NCBI RefSeq assembly: GCF_042683125.1
Contig: NZ_JBHUIY010000018.1
Span: forward strand, 14,396 to 78,395
Length of the DNA stretch: 64,000 nucleotides
Direction: 5' to 3'
Origin: Phaeospirillum tilakii
Lineage (GTDB): Bacteria; Pseudomonadota; Alphaproteobacteria; Rhodospirillales; Magnetospirillaceae
The notes under the pieces were generated by a model. It worked only from the letters and a program-made list of their open reading frames with translations. It did not search any database and had not been told where the DNA came from. Every line of letters begins with the position of its first letter. The first letter of the stretch is position 1. Below, one piece after another: positions 33,928 to 42,160 of this stretch. Made by a program: the position numbers and the translations under genes.

Positions 33928-35019
33928 GTGAACACCTTCGCCCTCCCTCCGAAGACGCAAGCCTTTCTACGCCGACTTCGCGCCGAGTATGTCGCGGAGG
34001 GGAATGCGCTGTTGGTTGAAATCATCGACTTCAGCCGCGTCTTCGTGGTCCCAGAAACTGATTACGACAATTGGAACGGCGGAACCTACGGACATGATGT
34101 CAGGATTTTCCTGCCAGAGCATGTCTTGGGAAAGATCAGAGCACGGGAGCAGCAAGCACTCTGCGACAAGTTACGCGAGGACCTGAACGCTTGTTCGCAA
34201 GCCTATCAAAACGAGTTCTACAGGGCCGTCATGATAGAGGTGGACGATGAGGCAGACCCAGAGGCCCGTCAGGCCGTTCCGCTTGGAGGCCGCCCGAACA
34301 TTGACCCAAACTCTCTCTCGATCTGGCAGACTGGCCAAATCCGGCTCTTCATCAGCCACAGGGACATTCACAAAGTAGAGGCCAAAGCACTGGGGGAGGC
34401 CTTGGCCAACTACGGCATTTCCTCGTTCGTAGCTCACGACACCATCCAGCCCATGACCACTTGGCGGAGCGAGATATTGAAGGGGTTGGAGACGATGGAG
34501 GTGATGGTCGCTTTCCTTACCGAAGGCTTTCACGACAGCATCTGGACCAACCAGGAGGTTGGCTACGCCCTTGGGCGGAACGTGCCCGTCATTTCGCTAA
34601 AGATGGCGACCGAAGACCCCAAGGGGTTTATCGGCGATGTCCAGGCCGTGAAGGGGCGTCTCAGTGACCCCGATTACACTGCTGCGGAGGTATACAAGGT
34701 CCTTGCGGAAAGGCTTGGAAACAGGGAGCGGCTTCAAGGGGCGCTCTTAACGGCCTTTGTAGCAGCCCCCGATTTCACCGAGGCGAAGAATAGGTTCGAC
34801 CGTATGGCGGGTGTTGTGGACCGCCTCTCGGATGATGAACTCCGGCAAATCATCGAGGGTTTCCGAGGCAATGATCAGCTTCATAATGCCGTATATCTCA
34901 CCAGCAAGTACGAACGATTGCGGCATTTTCTCGAACGAGCCACAGGCAAGAAATTCAGGATAGAGGGTCGTAAGATTTCGCAGTTATTTGAGACTGAGGA
35001 CGATTTGATACCTTTCTGA
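33928..35019 (+). CDS. TIR-domain protein, candidate anti-phage effector
   Basis: About 363 residues. I chose GTG 33928 (AGGTG upstream); GTG 33904 would add eight residues. The N-terminal 130 residues form an uncharacterised domain with the motif WNGGTYGHDVRIFLP. Residues about 138-237 are a TIR domain: QIRLFISHRDIHK, then TTWRSEILKGLETMEVMVAFL, WTNQEVGYALGR with the expected catalytic Glu (210), and VPVISLKM. A helical C-terminus follows. Bacterial TIR domains of this kind cleave NAD+ when phage infection is sensed. The gene is clearly less GC-rich than the genome around it and stands 750 bp before a reverse transcriptase on the same strand. The activity is inferred, not shown. Confidence 0.85.
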   Translation: MNTFALPPKTQAFLRRLRAEYVAEGNALLVEIIDFSRVFVVPETDYDNWNGGTYGHDVRIFLPEHVLGKIRAREQQALCDKLREDLNACSQAYQNEFYRAVMIEVDDEADPEARQAVPLGGRPNIDPNSLSIWQTGQIRLFISHRDIHKVEAKALGEALANYGISSFVAHDTIQPMTTWRSEILKGLETMEVMVAFLTEGFHDSIWTNQEVGYALGRNVPVISLKMATEDPKGFIGDVQAVKGRLSDPDYTAAEVYKVLAERLGNRERLQGALLTAFVAAPDFTEAKNRFDRMAGVVDRLSDDELRQIIEGFRGNDQLHNAVYLTSKYERLRHFLERATGKKFRIEGRKISQLFETEDDLIPF

Positions 35020-35643
35020 TCTGGGGGCATGTTCATTCTGCGGAGCCTTCTGTATGCAGAAAAATACGTTGCCAAATGTGGAAGCTGGATCAAGAAACTC
35101 TCTTCACCGTTGCTCTGAACGCCCTGCCTATCCGTCCCACCTCAGCCCCCGCTAGAGGTGCGATCCAGCGGGGGGCAACATGGTCATGGCATCAGCGACG
35201 ACGGAGGAAGCGAAGGGCCGTATCGCGGGCCTCCCGTTCCTCCAGGTAGAAGGCATGTGCCCGTTGTCTCTTCGCCTCAATCTCGTAAAGAGAACCTCGC
35301 CAGGAGAATATAACTTTTAGCTTCGGCTCCGCTTCCTCTGCACGGAAGAGGTCCTGTGTTTCGGCAGCCTTGGTTGTGGTAATGGTGGCTGGACCAACCC
35401 AGCTTGTTCGGTCTGGTGGATTGACCTACGGGATGCTCAACACCTATAGTCGTACCTCCCTAGCATGAGGCTCCCGCGATGGCGGTCCTCCGTGGTGTCG
35501 GAATTTCCGATGCCAGGATGTCCGCTTGCTGGTCACCCTGATTGTTGGCTTTCCATGCTCATGGGGGCGTCCTGGTTGTGGTCACGGTATCCCGCTATGG
35601 CGGGGTACTGGCCTGCTAGGGATTAGCTGTGAGGAGAACCGAG
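35020..35643. other. Gene-free, hairpin-containing stretch between TIR and RT genes
   Basis: About 620 bp with no coding frame I can support. Inverted repeats are present: CCCCCGCT/AGCGGGGG (35146-35174), CTTCC/GGAAG (about 35331-35347), and GTATCCCGC-TATG-GCGGGGTAC (35587-35608), a 9-bp stem with a 4-nt loop 36 bp before a small ORF. Reverse-transcriptase defence systems (retrons, some DRTs) carry a structured template RNA just 5' of the RT, so this is where one would be expected. I could not assign a specific msr/msd or boundaries. Confidence 0.4.
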
Positions 35644-35808
35644 ATGCAGAAAAACAATCATCTCGGTCCGGTTCACGAGTTGATCAAGGTGGCTACTGCT
35701 ATAATACAGCTGGCCTACTGGATCGCTATGCTCGTGACCGTGATCGCTAACTACTTGAGACGCCCCGTTGAGTGTTCTGAATTACACCCAGAAATTTCAG
35801 CTCGGTAA
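35644..35808 (+). CDS. 54-aa single-helix membrane protein overlapping RT start
   Basis: A short frame from ATG 35644, preceded by GAGGAGAA at ideal spacing. The product starts MQKNNHLGPVHELIKVA and has one hydrophobic helix (about residues 16-38, VATAIIQLAYWIAMLVTVIA) followed by the basic NYLRRP and a soluble tail. It ends 41 bp inside the RT gene in another frame, which suggests translational coupling. The layout resembles small membrane toxins or effectors that accompany RT-based defence genes, but I recognise no family. It is too short to be confident without comparative data. Confidence 0.5.
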   Translation: MQKNNHLGPVHELIKVATAIIQLAYWIAMLVTVIANYLRRPVECSELHPEISAR

Positions 35809-36535
35809 CGGCAAGTTTGTCTACGTCCAGGAAGGCAAATGCCGGGATAATGGGCAAAAATTAATTCAATGGTGTCTGAGGCGTTGGAAGCCACCTGGGC
35901 ATTACTTCCATTACCAGGATGGTGGGCACGTCGCCGCCATCAAGATCCACCTGAAAAGCCAATACTTCGCCAGGGCAGACCTGGAGCGGTTCTTTTGGCA
36001 CGTCACCCGAAACAAGGTGGTCCGAGCATTGAAGCGGATCGGGGTCCGGTACAGTGACGCATACGAGTACGCAGTGAATGCGACCGTTGCCGACAAGGGG
36101 CGCTACTTCCTGCCCTTCGGCTTCGTTGAGTCCCCCTACCTCGCCACCATCTGCCTGGACAAGAGCAAGCTAGGGCTTGCCTTCCGGGAATTGATGGGCA
36201 AGGGGATCAAACTGTCCGTCTACGTTGATGACGTGATCCTGTCCGGTGACGACAGGGCCGAGCTTGAGGAAGCTTTGGAGTTGATTGGACGGGTGGGCAG
36301 CGAGGTGGGCTTCCCCCTCAACGCCACCAAGGTCCAGCGAGCTGGGCCAGAGGTGTCCGCGTTCAACATTGAGGCTGGCACAGGCCGGATGGCTGTGACA
36401 GACCACAGGATGCGGGAATTTGAAGCCGCAGTCCTTGAAGCCGGGGACGGCCCCAGGTCCCGTGCCATCATCGCTTATGTCTCGACGGTGAACCGGGACC
36501 AGTCCGAGGCTCTGGCAGAATTGATTGGCGTGTAA
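35768..36535 (+). CDS. Short reverse transcriptase (retron/DRT-like)
   Basis: The protein has 255 residues. The palm motifs are visible: first catalytic Asp in FARADLERFFWHV (Asp71), the substrate loop LPFGFVESPYLA (115-126) and the catalytic YVDD at 152-155 (SVYVDDVILSGDD). LNATKVQ and a basic helical thumb follow. A His in AIKIHLKS precedes the first Asp at the place of the retron NAxxH motif, but without Asn-Ala, and the retron VTG motif is not evident (VSAFNIE instead). It is thus not a textbook retron RT. No maturase or endonuclease domain is present, so it is not a group II intron. Start TTG 35768 is just after an in-frame stop and overlaps the small membrane protein. Lower GC suggests transfer. 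Confidence 0.8.
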   Translation: MSVLNYTQKFQLGNGKFVYVQEGKCRDNGQKLIQWCLRRWKPPGHYFHYQDGGHVAAIKIHLKSQYFARADLERFFWHVTRNKVVRALKRIGVRYSDAYEYAVNATVADKGRYFLPFGFVESPYLATICLDKSKLGLAFRELMGKGIKLSVYVDDVILSGDDRAELEEALELIGRVGSEVGFPLNATKVQRAGPEVSAFNIEAGTGRMAVTDHRMREFEAAVLEAGDGPRSRAIIAYVSTVNRDQSEALAELIGV

Positions 36536-36546
36536 ATTCGGCATGA

Positions 36547-36759
36547 ATGCACTTCGCCGGGTGGTGTCTTCATTGCAGCATCAAGGACCGCATCGCCCGC
36601 CAAGGCGTTGAACGCAATGATCACCTGGGGCGCCATCGCTGGGTTGTCGAGCGCACACTGTCATGGCTCTCTGAATTCCGCCGTCTTGCCATTCACTACG
36701 AGCGGCGCCCTGACATACACCGTGCATTCCTGATTGTCGCTTGCACCTTGGTCTGCTAA
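36547..36759 (+). pseudogene. IS5-type transposase, C-terminal remnant
   Basis: Only about 70 residues remain. IARQGVERNDHLGRHRWVVERTLSWLSEFRRLAIHYERRPDIH is the C-terminal DDE segment of IS5/IS427-type transposases, with the third catalytic acid in the VER motif. The N-terminal two thirds and the inverted repeats are missing. It marks the right edge of the low-GC island and is evidence of past insertion. Confidence 0.85.
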
Positions 36760-37114
36760 AGAAAATACGTCCAAACGTAGTTTTGTTGGCGCTTTTAAGG
36801 CCGTTGTGTTTCTGGCGCTGTACCGAGCCAAGATCACGATCGGAATGGCCCGTTTCGTCTCCAACAACCTGTGCTGATGCGTCTGGTGGGGTGGGCGAAG
36901 CTCAACTTGGCCGCCGGATTCTGATGGCGGAATCCGCCGGCGACGCGGTGCGGCGGGCTATTCCCTTGCATGGCGGCGGCTCGTCCGCTGATACTCATGA
37001 CCATCGGTTTCGGTTAAGAGCTTCGATCTCTCTGTTTTGTCTTCCCGCAAAACGTCATCGCGCCCCTTTGATGTCGCTCACTCTTTTCGATTCGATCTCT
37101 GAAAGGTTGCCGGA
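36760..37114. other. Gene-free stretch after the transposase remnant
   Basis: About 355 bp with no gene I can support. A frame at 36741-37118 shows no coding character. AT-rich sequence at 37015-37080 may hold the promoter of the next gene. Probable IS debris occupies the first part. Confidence 0.4.
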
Positions 37115-37825
37115 ATGATAACGGATGCCAATCTGGACATCTCGATCATCATATTTGAAGAAATTCGCAAATTTCTCGGCAAGAACACCGGGGTCAAGCT
37201 CCTCGCTCTTGGCTATACCGACATCATCCTTTCGGAAGAGTCTCTGGCGAGGATACAGAGCCGGATTGTCGTCAACGGCGATGCCGTGTTCACCATTCTG
37301 GCCGATGCCCAGGGCAAGCGGTTCGTGAAATTCGATCCGGTGTCATTCTATTCCCTGTTTGGCTTCGAGACGACCTTCATCGACTATTTCGATCCCGCCC
37401 CGCAGGCCCTGAAAATCGATCTGAACCAACCGATCGACCCGGAATTTCATCAGGCGTTCGACGCCGTGATCGATGGCGGCACCGCCGAGCATTGCTTCAA
37501 TATCGCCCAGGTGATGGCCAACATGTCCTTGTGTGTCCGAGTCGGGGGCATCCTCTCTCAGGGCAATCCTCTTTTTTCGATGAATCACGGGTTCTACAAT
37601 TTCAGTCCGGTCTTCTATGAAAAATTCTACGAGAAGAACGGCTTCACCCTGCTGAACGCCTGGACGCTGCAAAACACCAGCAGCGGGCTAATGCTGTGGG
37701 GGGGCTTCCCCGCCAGTTCGCACGAGGCGCTGATGCTGGGCGAGCGCGGCGGCGACTACTTTGTCAACACGTTCGCCCGCAAGGACACTCATGTCGAGCC
37801 CGTGCTCTGGCCGAGCCAGTATTGA
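37115..37825 (+). CDS. Methyltransferase-like Rossmann protein
   Basis: The protein has 236 residues from ATG 37115. The middle segment FDAVIDGGTAEHCFNIAQVM, then SLCVRVGGILSQGNP and NHGFYNFSPVFYEKFYEKNGF, match the C-terminal half of a group of SAM-methyltransferase-like proteins found near polysaccharide and glycan genes. The glycine-rich SAM loop is not clear (LLALGYTDIIL), so catalysis is uncertain. It is followed 114 bp later by a nucleotidyltransferase-like gene on the same strand. The pair is convergent with the RiPP operon and its relation to it is unknown. Confidence 0.65.
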   Translation: MITDANLDISIIIFEEIRKFLGKNTGVKLLALGYTDIILSEESLARIQSRIVVNGDAVFTILADAQGKRFVKFDPVSFYSLFGFETTFIDYFDPAPQALKIDLNQPIDPEFHQAFDAVIDGGTAEHCFNIAQVMANMSLCVRVGGILSQGNPLFSMNHGFYNFSPVFYEKFYEKNGFTLLNAWTLQNTSSGLMLWGGFPASSHEALMLGERGGDYFVNTFARKDTHVEPVLWPSQY

Positions 37826-37939
37826 GGGCACGGAAGGGAGGACGGCAACGGCGGCGGGACCTCCGGTTCCCTTGCCACGTCGCTCGTCTTTAGATTGAGC
37901 GATCAAGCCAACCGACAATTCAGGGTAGCCGCAGGGAAA

Positions 37940-38530
37940 ATGAGCATTCGGCGTGCCGAGATCGAGCGGCAGAACGCGTTCCTGATCAACCGCCAGCTTC
38001 ATTTTCGTCTCGCCGCCGACGTGGTGGCCGAGGCATGGTGCCGGTTGCCCGAGGTCTCGGCCATCGCCCTGATCGGTTCGGTGGCCAAGCCGTTATGGAA
38101 GGAGGTGCCGCGCTTTCAGCCCTTCCGCCGTCAGGGGGTCGAGCTGTGGCATGAATGCACCGACCTGGATCTTGCCGTCTGGCTTGATCATCAGGAGTGT
38201 CTCGGCCAACTGCGCCGGGCCCGCGATCTGGCCCTGCGGCGGGCCTACGAGAGCGGAACCGGGATCTCGGTGGCCAACCACGAGGTGGACACGTTCCTGT
38301 TCGAGCCGGGCAGCGACCGCTATCTCGGGCGGCTGTGCGCGTTCACCCAATGCCCCAAAGGCAAGCGGGACTGCGAGACGCCCGGCTGTGGCGCGATCCC
38401 CTTCAACAAGGTGTTCGAGGCGTTCCAGCCCATGCCCGATCTGCTGGCCGGGGCGGTGCCGCTGTACGAGCGCGCGTCGGGGGCGGTCTGGCGTGCCGCC
38501 GATCTGCCGGCGCCGGAGGCGCTTTTGTGA
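37940..38530 (+). CDS. Nucleotidyltransferase-like protein
   Basis: The protein has 196 residues from ATG 37940. A TTG at 37895 would add 15. ALIGSVAKPLWKEVPRF followed after 30 residues by CTDLDLAVWL gives the GS...DxD pattern of the minimal nucleotidyltransferase fold. The insertion between GS and the Asp pair is longer than usual. CPKGKRDCETPGCG further on contains three Cys that could bind metal. It could modify a protein, RNA or small molecule; the substrate is unknown. A 9-bp hairpin after the stop separates it from the convergent radical SAM gene. Confidence 0.65.
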   Translation: MSIRRAEIERQNAFLINRQLHFRLAADVVAEAWCRLPEVSAIALIGSVAKPLWKEVPRFQPFRRQGVELWHECTDLDLAVWLDHQECLGQLRRARDLALRRAYESGTGISVANHEVDTFLFEPGSDRYLGRLCAFTQCPKGKRDCETPGCGAIPFNKVFEAFQPMPDLLAGAVPLYERASGAVWRAADLPAPEALL

Positions 38531-38536
38531 GGAAAG

Positions 38537-38569
38537 GGCGGGAGGCGGCCCGGAGGGGCCCCTCCCGCC
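38537..38569. terminator. Hairpin between convergent genes
   Basis: GGCGGGAGG pairs perfectly with CCTCCCGCC around a 15-nt loop, with no T run. It lies 7 bp after the stop of the nucleotidyltransferase-like gene and 49 bp after that of the RiPP methyltransferase, so it may stop both. Confidence 0.45.
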
Positions 38570-38617
38570 ATGCGGCTGGGGGCCTCTCCGCACGCGGGGC
38601 CCGGGGACCGATCCGGG

Positions 38618-40414
38618 TTAGCGGCCGGCCGGCTCGGCGAGGGCGCCGGTACCGCAGACCAGGGTCAGGAAGCCGCCGTCGATTTCCGCGACGAAACCGC
38701 GTTTGACCAGCCCGGACATGTCGCCGTCCACCAGGGTCCTCGGCCGGAAGCTGCGGCAGGCCCGGAGCTGTTCCATCTCCGCCGCGTCGATCTCGGTGAC
38801 TTCCTCGACGGCGCAGTCGCGCGTGTCGCGGACCAGCAGCCGTTTCCCCTCCCGGAAGACCACCAGCTCGGCCGGATTCGCGCTCCAGCGGTCGTACCAT
38901 TTGCCGATCTCCAGCATGAAGCGGGCCAGGATCTCCGGGTGGCTGCGGACGTCCGAGTTCATCTCGCCATCGAAATTGTAGGCCAGCTTCATCAGGTCGA
39001 TGTCGCCGGGAAACGACTTGCCGTAGCCGCCCATCGGCCGGAGGCCGGTGATGCCGTGCTCGTCGTGGCGATCGAAATAGGGGCTGTAGCGCTGGAGGTA
39101 GATCGGGGTGATGATCGGCGGGTCCAGGTGCTGGAGCAGCGGCAGGCGGTCGGAGATCTCGTCGTAATCCTCCGCCGCGTCGTTGGGCAGGGCGACCAGA
39201 TGGTTCCATTTCGCCTCGATGCCGAGTTCCTTGCAATTCCTCAGCACGGCGATGTTGGTCGCGGCGGTGGTGCCCTTTTTCATCATCTTCAGATGGCGGG
39301 TGGACAGCGATTCGATGCCCGGCCCCAGCATGTCGACCCCGTGCGCCTTCATCTTCCGGAGCCGGTCGATGTCGAACATCGGCTTGATCTGATAGAACAG
39401 GCTGCCGTCAAATCCGCCCTCGGTCAGCCCGTCGAAGAATTCGTCGAAAAATTCGTCGGGGAAGACCGAATCGCAGGCGTAATACAGCTTGTATTCGGGA
39501 TAACGCCGGCGCATCGCGCACAGCTGCGCCGCCGCCTTGCGGGGCGACATGGTGCGGAAGGACATGCCCTCATAGCTGATGCCGCAGAACTGGCAGCGGT
39601 TCTTCACCCCCCACCAGCAGCCGCGCGAGGTTTCCAGATAGAGGAAGATGTCCTTGCGCTCGTCGGGAGGGTATTGCGCCAGGAAGTCGTCATAGTCGGG
39701 GAGGTCCTGATCTTCCAGGGACTCGACCGGGGCGCAGCGGATCAGCCTGTCGGCGGGCGGTTCGCCGCCGGCCAGCCGGTTTTCGCAAAAGGCGGGAAAG
39801 GTCAGGTCGGCCTCGCCGTCGAACAGGTAATCGACATGGGCGAACCGTGCCAGTTCCCGGCCCATCTCGCCGTAGCAATTGGTGCCGCCGATCACCACGG
39901 TCACCTCCGGCAACGCCTGCTTGACGGCCCGGGCGATCGCCAGCGAGGCGTTGACCTGGGAATAGAGGCTGCTCAGCCCGACGATCCGGGGCCGGACCCG
40001 GCGCACCTCCTCGACCACGGCGGCGAGGAAGCCCGGGATGGCGTCCCGCGCCCTGGCCAGTTCCTGGTCCGACAGGCTGGTCCGCTTGTTGGCGAACAAT
40101 TCGTAGTAGCGGGTGTAGAAGGATTCGCCGCGCGGGGCGGCCGGGGCCGGGGCCGGGGCGGGCGCCACGCCATGGGCGCTGGGCGAGAAGATCTGCTCCT
40201 GATACAGCTCGTCCGGCGACACCACGGCCATGATGTCACGATAGAATTCCACCCCGATCCGGCGGGCGTACAGCGCGTTGGCATAAAGAACCGCCGAGGA
40301 AATCCCCTTCTTCTTCAGGGCGCTCTTCAGCACCGCCGTGCCGAGGCTGGGATGGCCGTAAGCATAGAACGGGGGAACGATCAGCAAGACCGCGCTATCG
40401 GTGTCACCGTGCAT
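38618..40414 (-). CDS. RiPP maturation radical SAM C-methyltransferase (B12 type)
   Basis: The protein has 598 residues. The N-terminal 230 form a cobalamin-binding region (LLIVPPFYAYGHPSLGTAVLK; VVIGGTNCYGEMG). The [4Fe-4S] motif is SRGCWWGVKNRCQFCGI with Cys266, Cys274 and Cys277, the wide-spaced Cys-x7-Cys-x2-Cys typical of the RiPP (bacteriocin) maturation radical SAM protein 1 family. MLGPGIESLS and NHLVALPND are later core segments. Family members add methyl groups to unactivated carbons of peptide cores. Its ATG overlaps the sedolisin stop by 11 bp, so it is the last gene of the four-gene unit that starts with the precursor peptide. Confidence 0.9.
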   Translation of the reverse strand: MHGDTDSAVLLIVPPFYAYGHPSLGTAVLKSALKKKGISSAVLYANALYARRIGVEFYRDIMAVVSPDELYQEQIFSPSAHGVAPAPAPAPAAPRGESFYTRYYELFANKRTSLSDQELARARDAIPGFLAAVVEEVRRVRPRIVGLSSLYSQVNASLAIARAVKQALPEVTVVIGGTNCYGEMGRELARFAHVDYLFDGEADLTFPAFCENRLAGGEPPADRLIRCAPVESLEDQDLPDYDDFLAQYPPDERKDIFLYLETSRGCWWGVKNRCQFCGISYEGMSFRTMSPRKAAAQLCAMRRRYPEYKLYYACDSVFPDEFFDEFFDGLTEGGFDGSLFYQIKPMFDIDRLRKMKAHGVDMLGPGIESLSTRHLKMMKKGTTAATNIAVLRNCKELGIEAKWNHLVALPNDAAEDYDEISDRLPLLQHLDPPIITPIYLQRYSPYFDRHDEHGITGLRPMGGYGKSFPGDIDLMKLAYNFDGEMNSDVRSHPEILARFMLEIGKWYDRWSANPAELVVFREGKRLLVRDTRDCAVEEVTEIDAAEMEQLRACRSFRPRTLVDGDMSGLVKRGFVAEIDGGFLTLVCGTGALAEPAGR

Positions 40415-42068
40415 CGGGGATCCTTTGTTCTTGGTCGTGGTCGATCGCGGCGGCTGGCCGCAGCCGCGCCGCCATGGCCTTCAGCAGAGCGGTGCCGTTC
40501 GGGCTTCCCAGCCCGGTACAGGCGTCCCAACCGGGGGTGGCGCGGTAGTAATTGTTGTCGCCCTCGGTGATGTCGCGGCAGGCGTCCTGGTCCGGCGTGC
40601 CCAGCAGGCCGTAGAGGAACGGGTTGAGGAAGCCGACCGGCTGGCCCAGCGCCTGATTGAGGCGGGTGACGAGGCCCGCCCACAGCGGGGCGGCGGCGCT
40701 GGTCCCGCCGCTGACATGCCAGGCGCCGAGGATGTAGAGGCGGTAGCCGGTGAGCGGATCGGCATTGGCCGCGACATCGGGGACGCCGCGTCCGGTGAAG
40801 CCCGGGGGCAGCGTTCCGGGCGGGGGCGGCGGTTCGGGCGCGATGCCGGCCCTGGTCTGATAGGGCGGGATCGGGAACCGGGCGCTGACCCCGCCCCCGG
40901 TCGCCAGAGACCAGCAGGGGCTGTTCCAGACGGTCTCGCGCTCGATCCGGCCGTTCCGGGCGACCAGCTGGGTCCCGCCGCAGCACAACACTTCCGGGAC
41001 CGATCCGGGGAAATCGGCCACCAGCCTGCCGTCTGGCGCGCCATCGGAGGCGCCTTCGTCGCCCGAGGCGACGCAGACGGTCACGCCCAGCTGGGCGGCG
41101 TCGGCGATGATCCGTCGCATCTGGTCGGCCGCCGCCTGGGACCAGGCGGTTTCCGGCTCGCCCCAACTGATCGAGAGGACCTCGGGCTGGTTGACGCTGT
41201 CGTGGATCGCTTCCTGGATGACCTCCATGAAGCCCAATTGGGTGTCGTCGGTGGCGAAATAGACCACCGTGGTGGCCTTGGGGACGATCGCGGCGGCGAC
41301 CTCGATGTCCATCACTACTTCCCCGTAGCCCTTGGTCGGGTTGTCGATGGTGCCGGGATTGTTGGGGCCGACCACCAGGATCCGGGGCGGGGGGAGGTCG
41401 AGCGCGGCGAAATAGCTGTCGAGGTCGGATTGCAGGAAGCCCGCTCCCCCCTGGATCAGGCCCAGGCAGCGGCCCTCGCCCTGGCCGGCGGGGAAGTCGT
41501 AAATCCGGGCCAGCTCGGGGGCGGTGTACAAAGCGAGGCTCCCGGGCTGCGGCGTCGCGGCGTCGGCCGAGGGGCGCGGACTGGCCTGCCGCCGGGCGAT
41601 CGGGTGGCTGTCCAGCCCCATCACCACGGTGATCACCTCCGTCAGCTCGCGGGGGATTTGCACCGCGCCGACATGGCTGCGGAAGCGCACCCCCTGCCGC
41701 TCGAACAGGGTGAGTTCGACGCCGAACGCCCGGTTGACCGCCGCGACCGGGCCGGACAGCGTGACCAGACACTTGCCGGCATCGATTTTGTCCACCGCGA
41801 GCCCGTTGTCCCGGGCAAAGGCGGCGACCCGGTCGAGGCTCGCCGGCGGGGCGGCATGGGTGCGGGCAAAGTCCTCCCGCCGCAGATGCGGGGGGCAGGC
41901 CACGGCGGCAAAGGCGAACCGGTCGGCCGGGAGCGCCCCGCCCACCGGCTCGGGACGCCGCACATAGACGTTGAGCCGGATCCGCTCGTCGGCCGGCGCC
42001 GGGCCGATCCTGACCGCGCCGGGAGGGGAGGGCGGTTCGCTGCCGTTGAGTGGGACTCGGTTCTCCAT
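40404..42068 (-). CDS. Sedolisin/kumamolisin-type serine-carboxyl protease (S53)
   Basis: The protein has 554 residues. A pro-domain (about 30-160, RLNVYVRRPEP ... VMGLDSHPIARR) precedes the catalytic domain. The catalytic set is complete: Glu250 and Asp254 in GEVVMDIEVAAA, oxyanion Asp337 in ASGDEGA and nucleophile Ser457 in VSGGTSAAAPLW. Their spacing agrees with kumamolisin. The Ca2+ site region DITEGDNNYY ... GWDACTGLGSPNG closes the domain. No signal peptide is seen, which is odd for a family that is usually secreted and acid-active. It sits between two RiPP enzymes and overlaps one of them, so cleavage of the leader or core peptide is the likely job. Confidence 0.93.
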   Translation of the reverse strand: MENRVPLNGSEPPSPPGAVRIGPAPADERIRLNVYVRRPEPVGGALPADRFAFAAVACPPHLRREDFARTHAAPPASLDRVAAFARDNGLAVDKIDAGKCLVTLSGPVAAVNRAFGVELTLFERQGVRFRSHVGAVQIPRELTEVITVVMGLDSHPIARRQASPRPSADAATPQPGSLALYTAPELARIYDFPAGQGEGRCLGLIQGGAGFLQSDLDSYFAALDLPPPRILVVGPNNPGTIDNPTKGYGEVVMDIEVAAAIVPKATTVVYFATDDTQLGFMEVIQEAIHDSVNQPEVLSISWGEPETAWSQAAADQMRRIIADAAQLGVTVCVASGDEGASDGAPDGRLVADFPGSVPEVLCCGGTQLVARNGRIERETVWNSPCWSLATGGGVSARFPIPPYQTRAGIAPEPPPPPGTLPPGFTGRGVPDVAANADPLTGYRLYILGAWHVSGGTSAAAPLWAGLVTRLNQALGQPVGFLNPFLYGLLGTPDQDACRDITEGDNNYYRATPGWDACTGLGSPNGTALLKAMAARLRPAAAIDHDQEQRIPDAR

Positions 42069-42160
42069 GATCGACGCTCCTCATCCTGCCCGGCGCATGA
42101 AGGGATGGGTTGGGGCCGCACCGGCCGAGACGGTGACGCCCCCACGCCGGGCGGCCGGCA

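Noticed and set aside
35020..35643. Assignment of a retron msr-msd
   Set aside because: Hairpins exist, but I could not find a convincing a1/a2 pair or branching G, and the RT lacks NAxxH/VTG, so no ncRNA feature was called.
35526..35750. 74-aa frame before the RT
   Set aside because: No ribosome site, Gly/Arg/Cys-rich without pattern; the overlapping 54-aa frame has a strong site and a clear helix.
36741..37118. 125-aa frame after the transposase remnant
   Set aside because: No start signal and mixed composition; probably IS debris.
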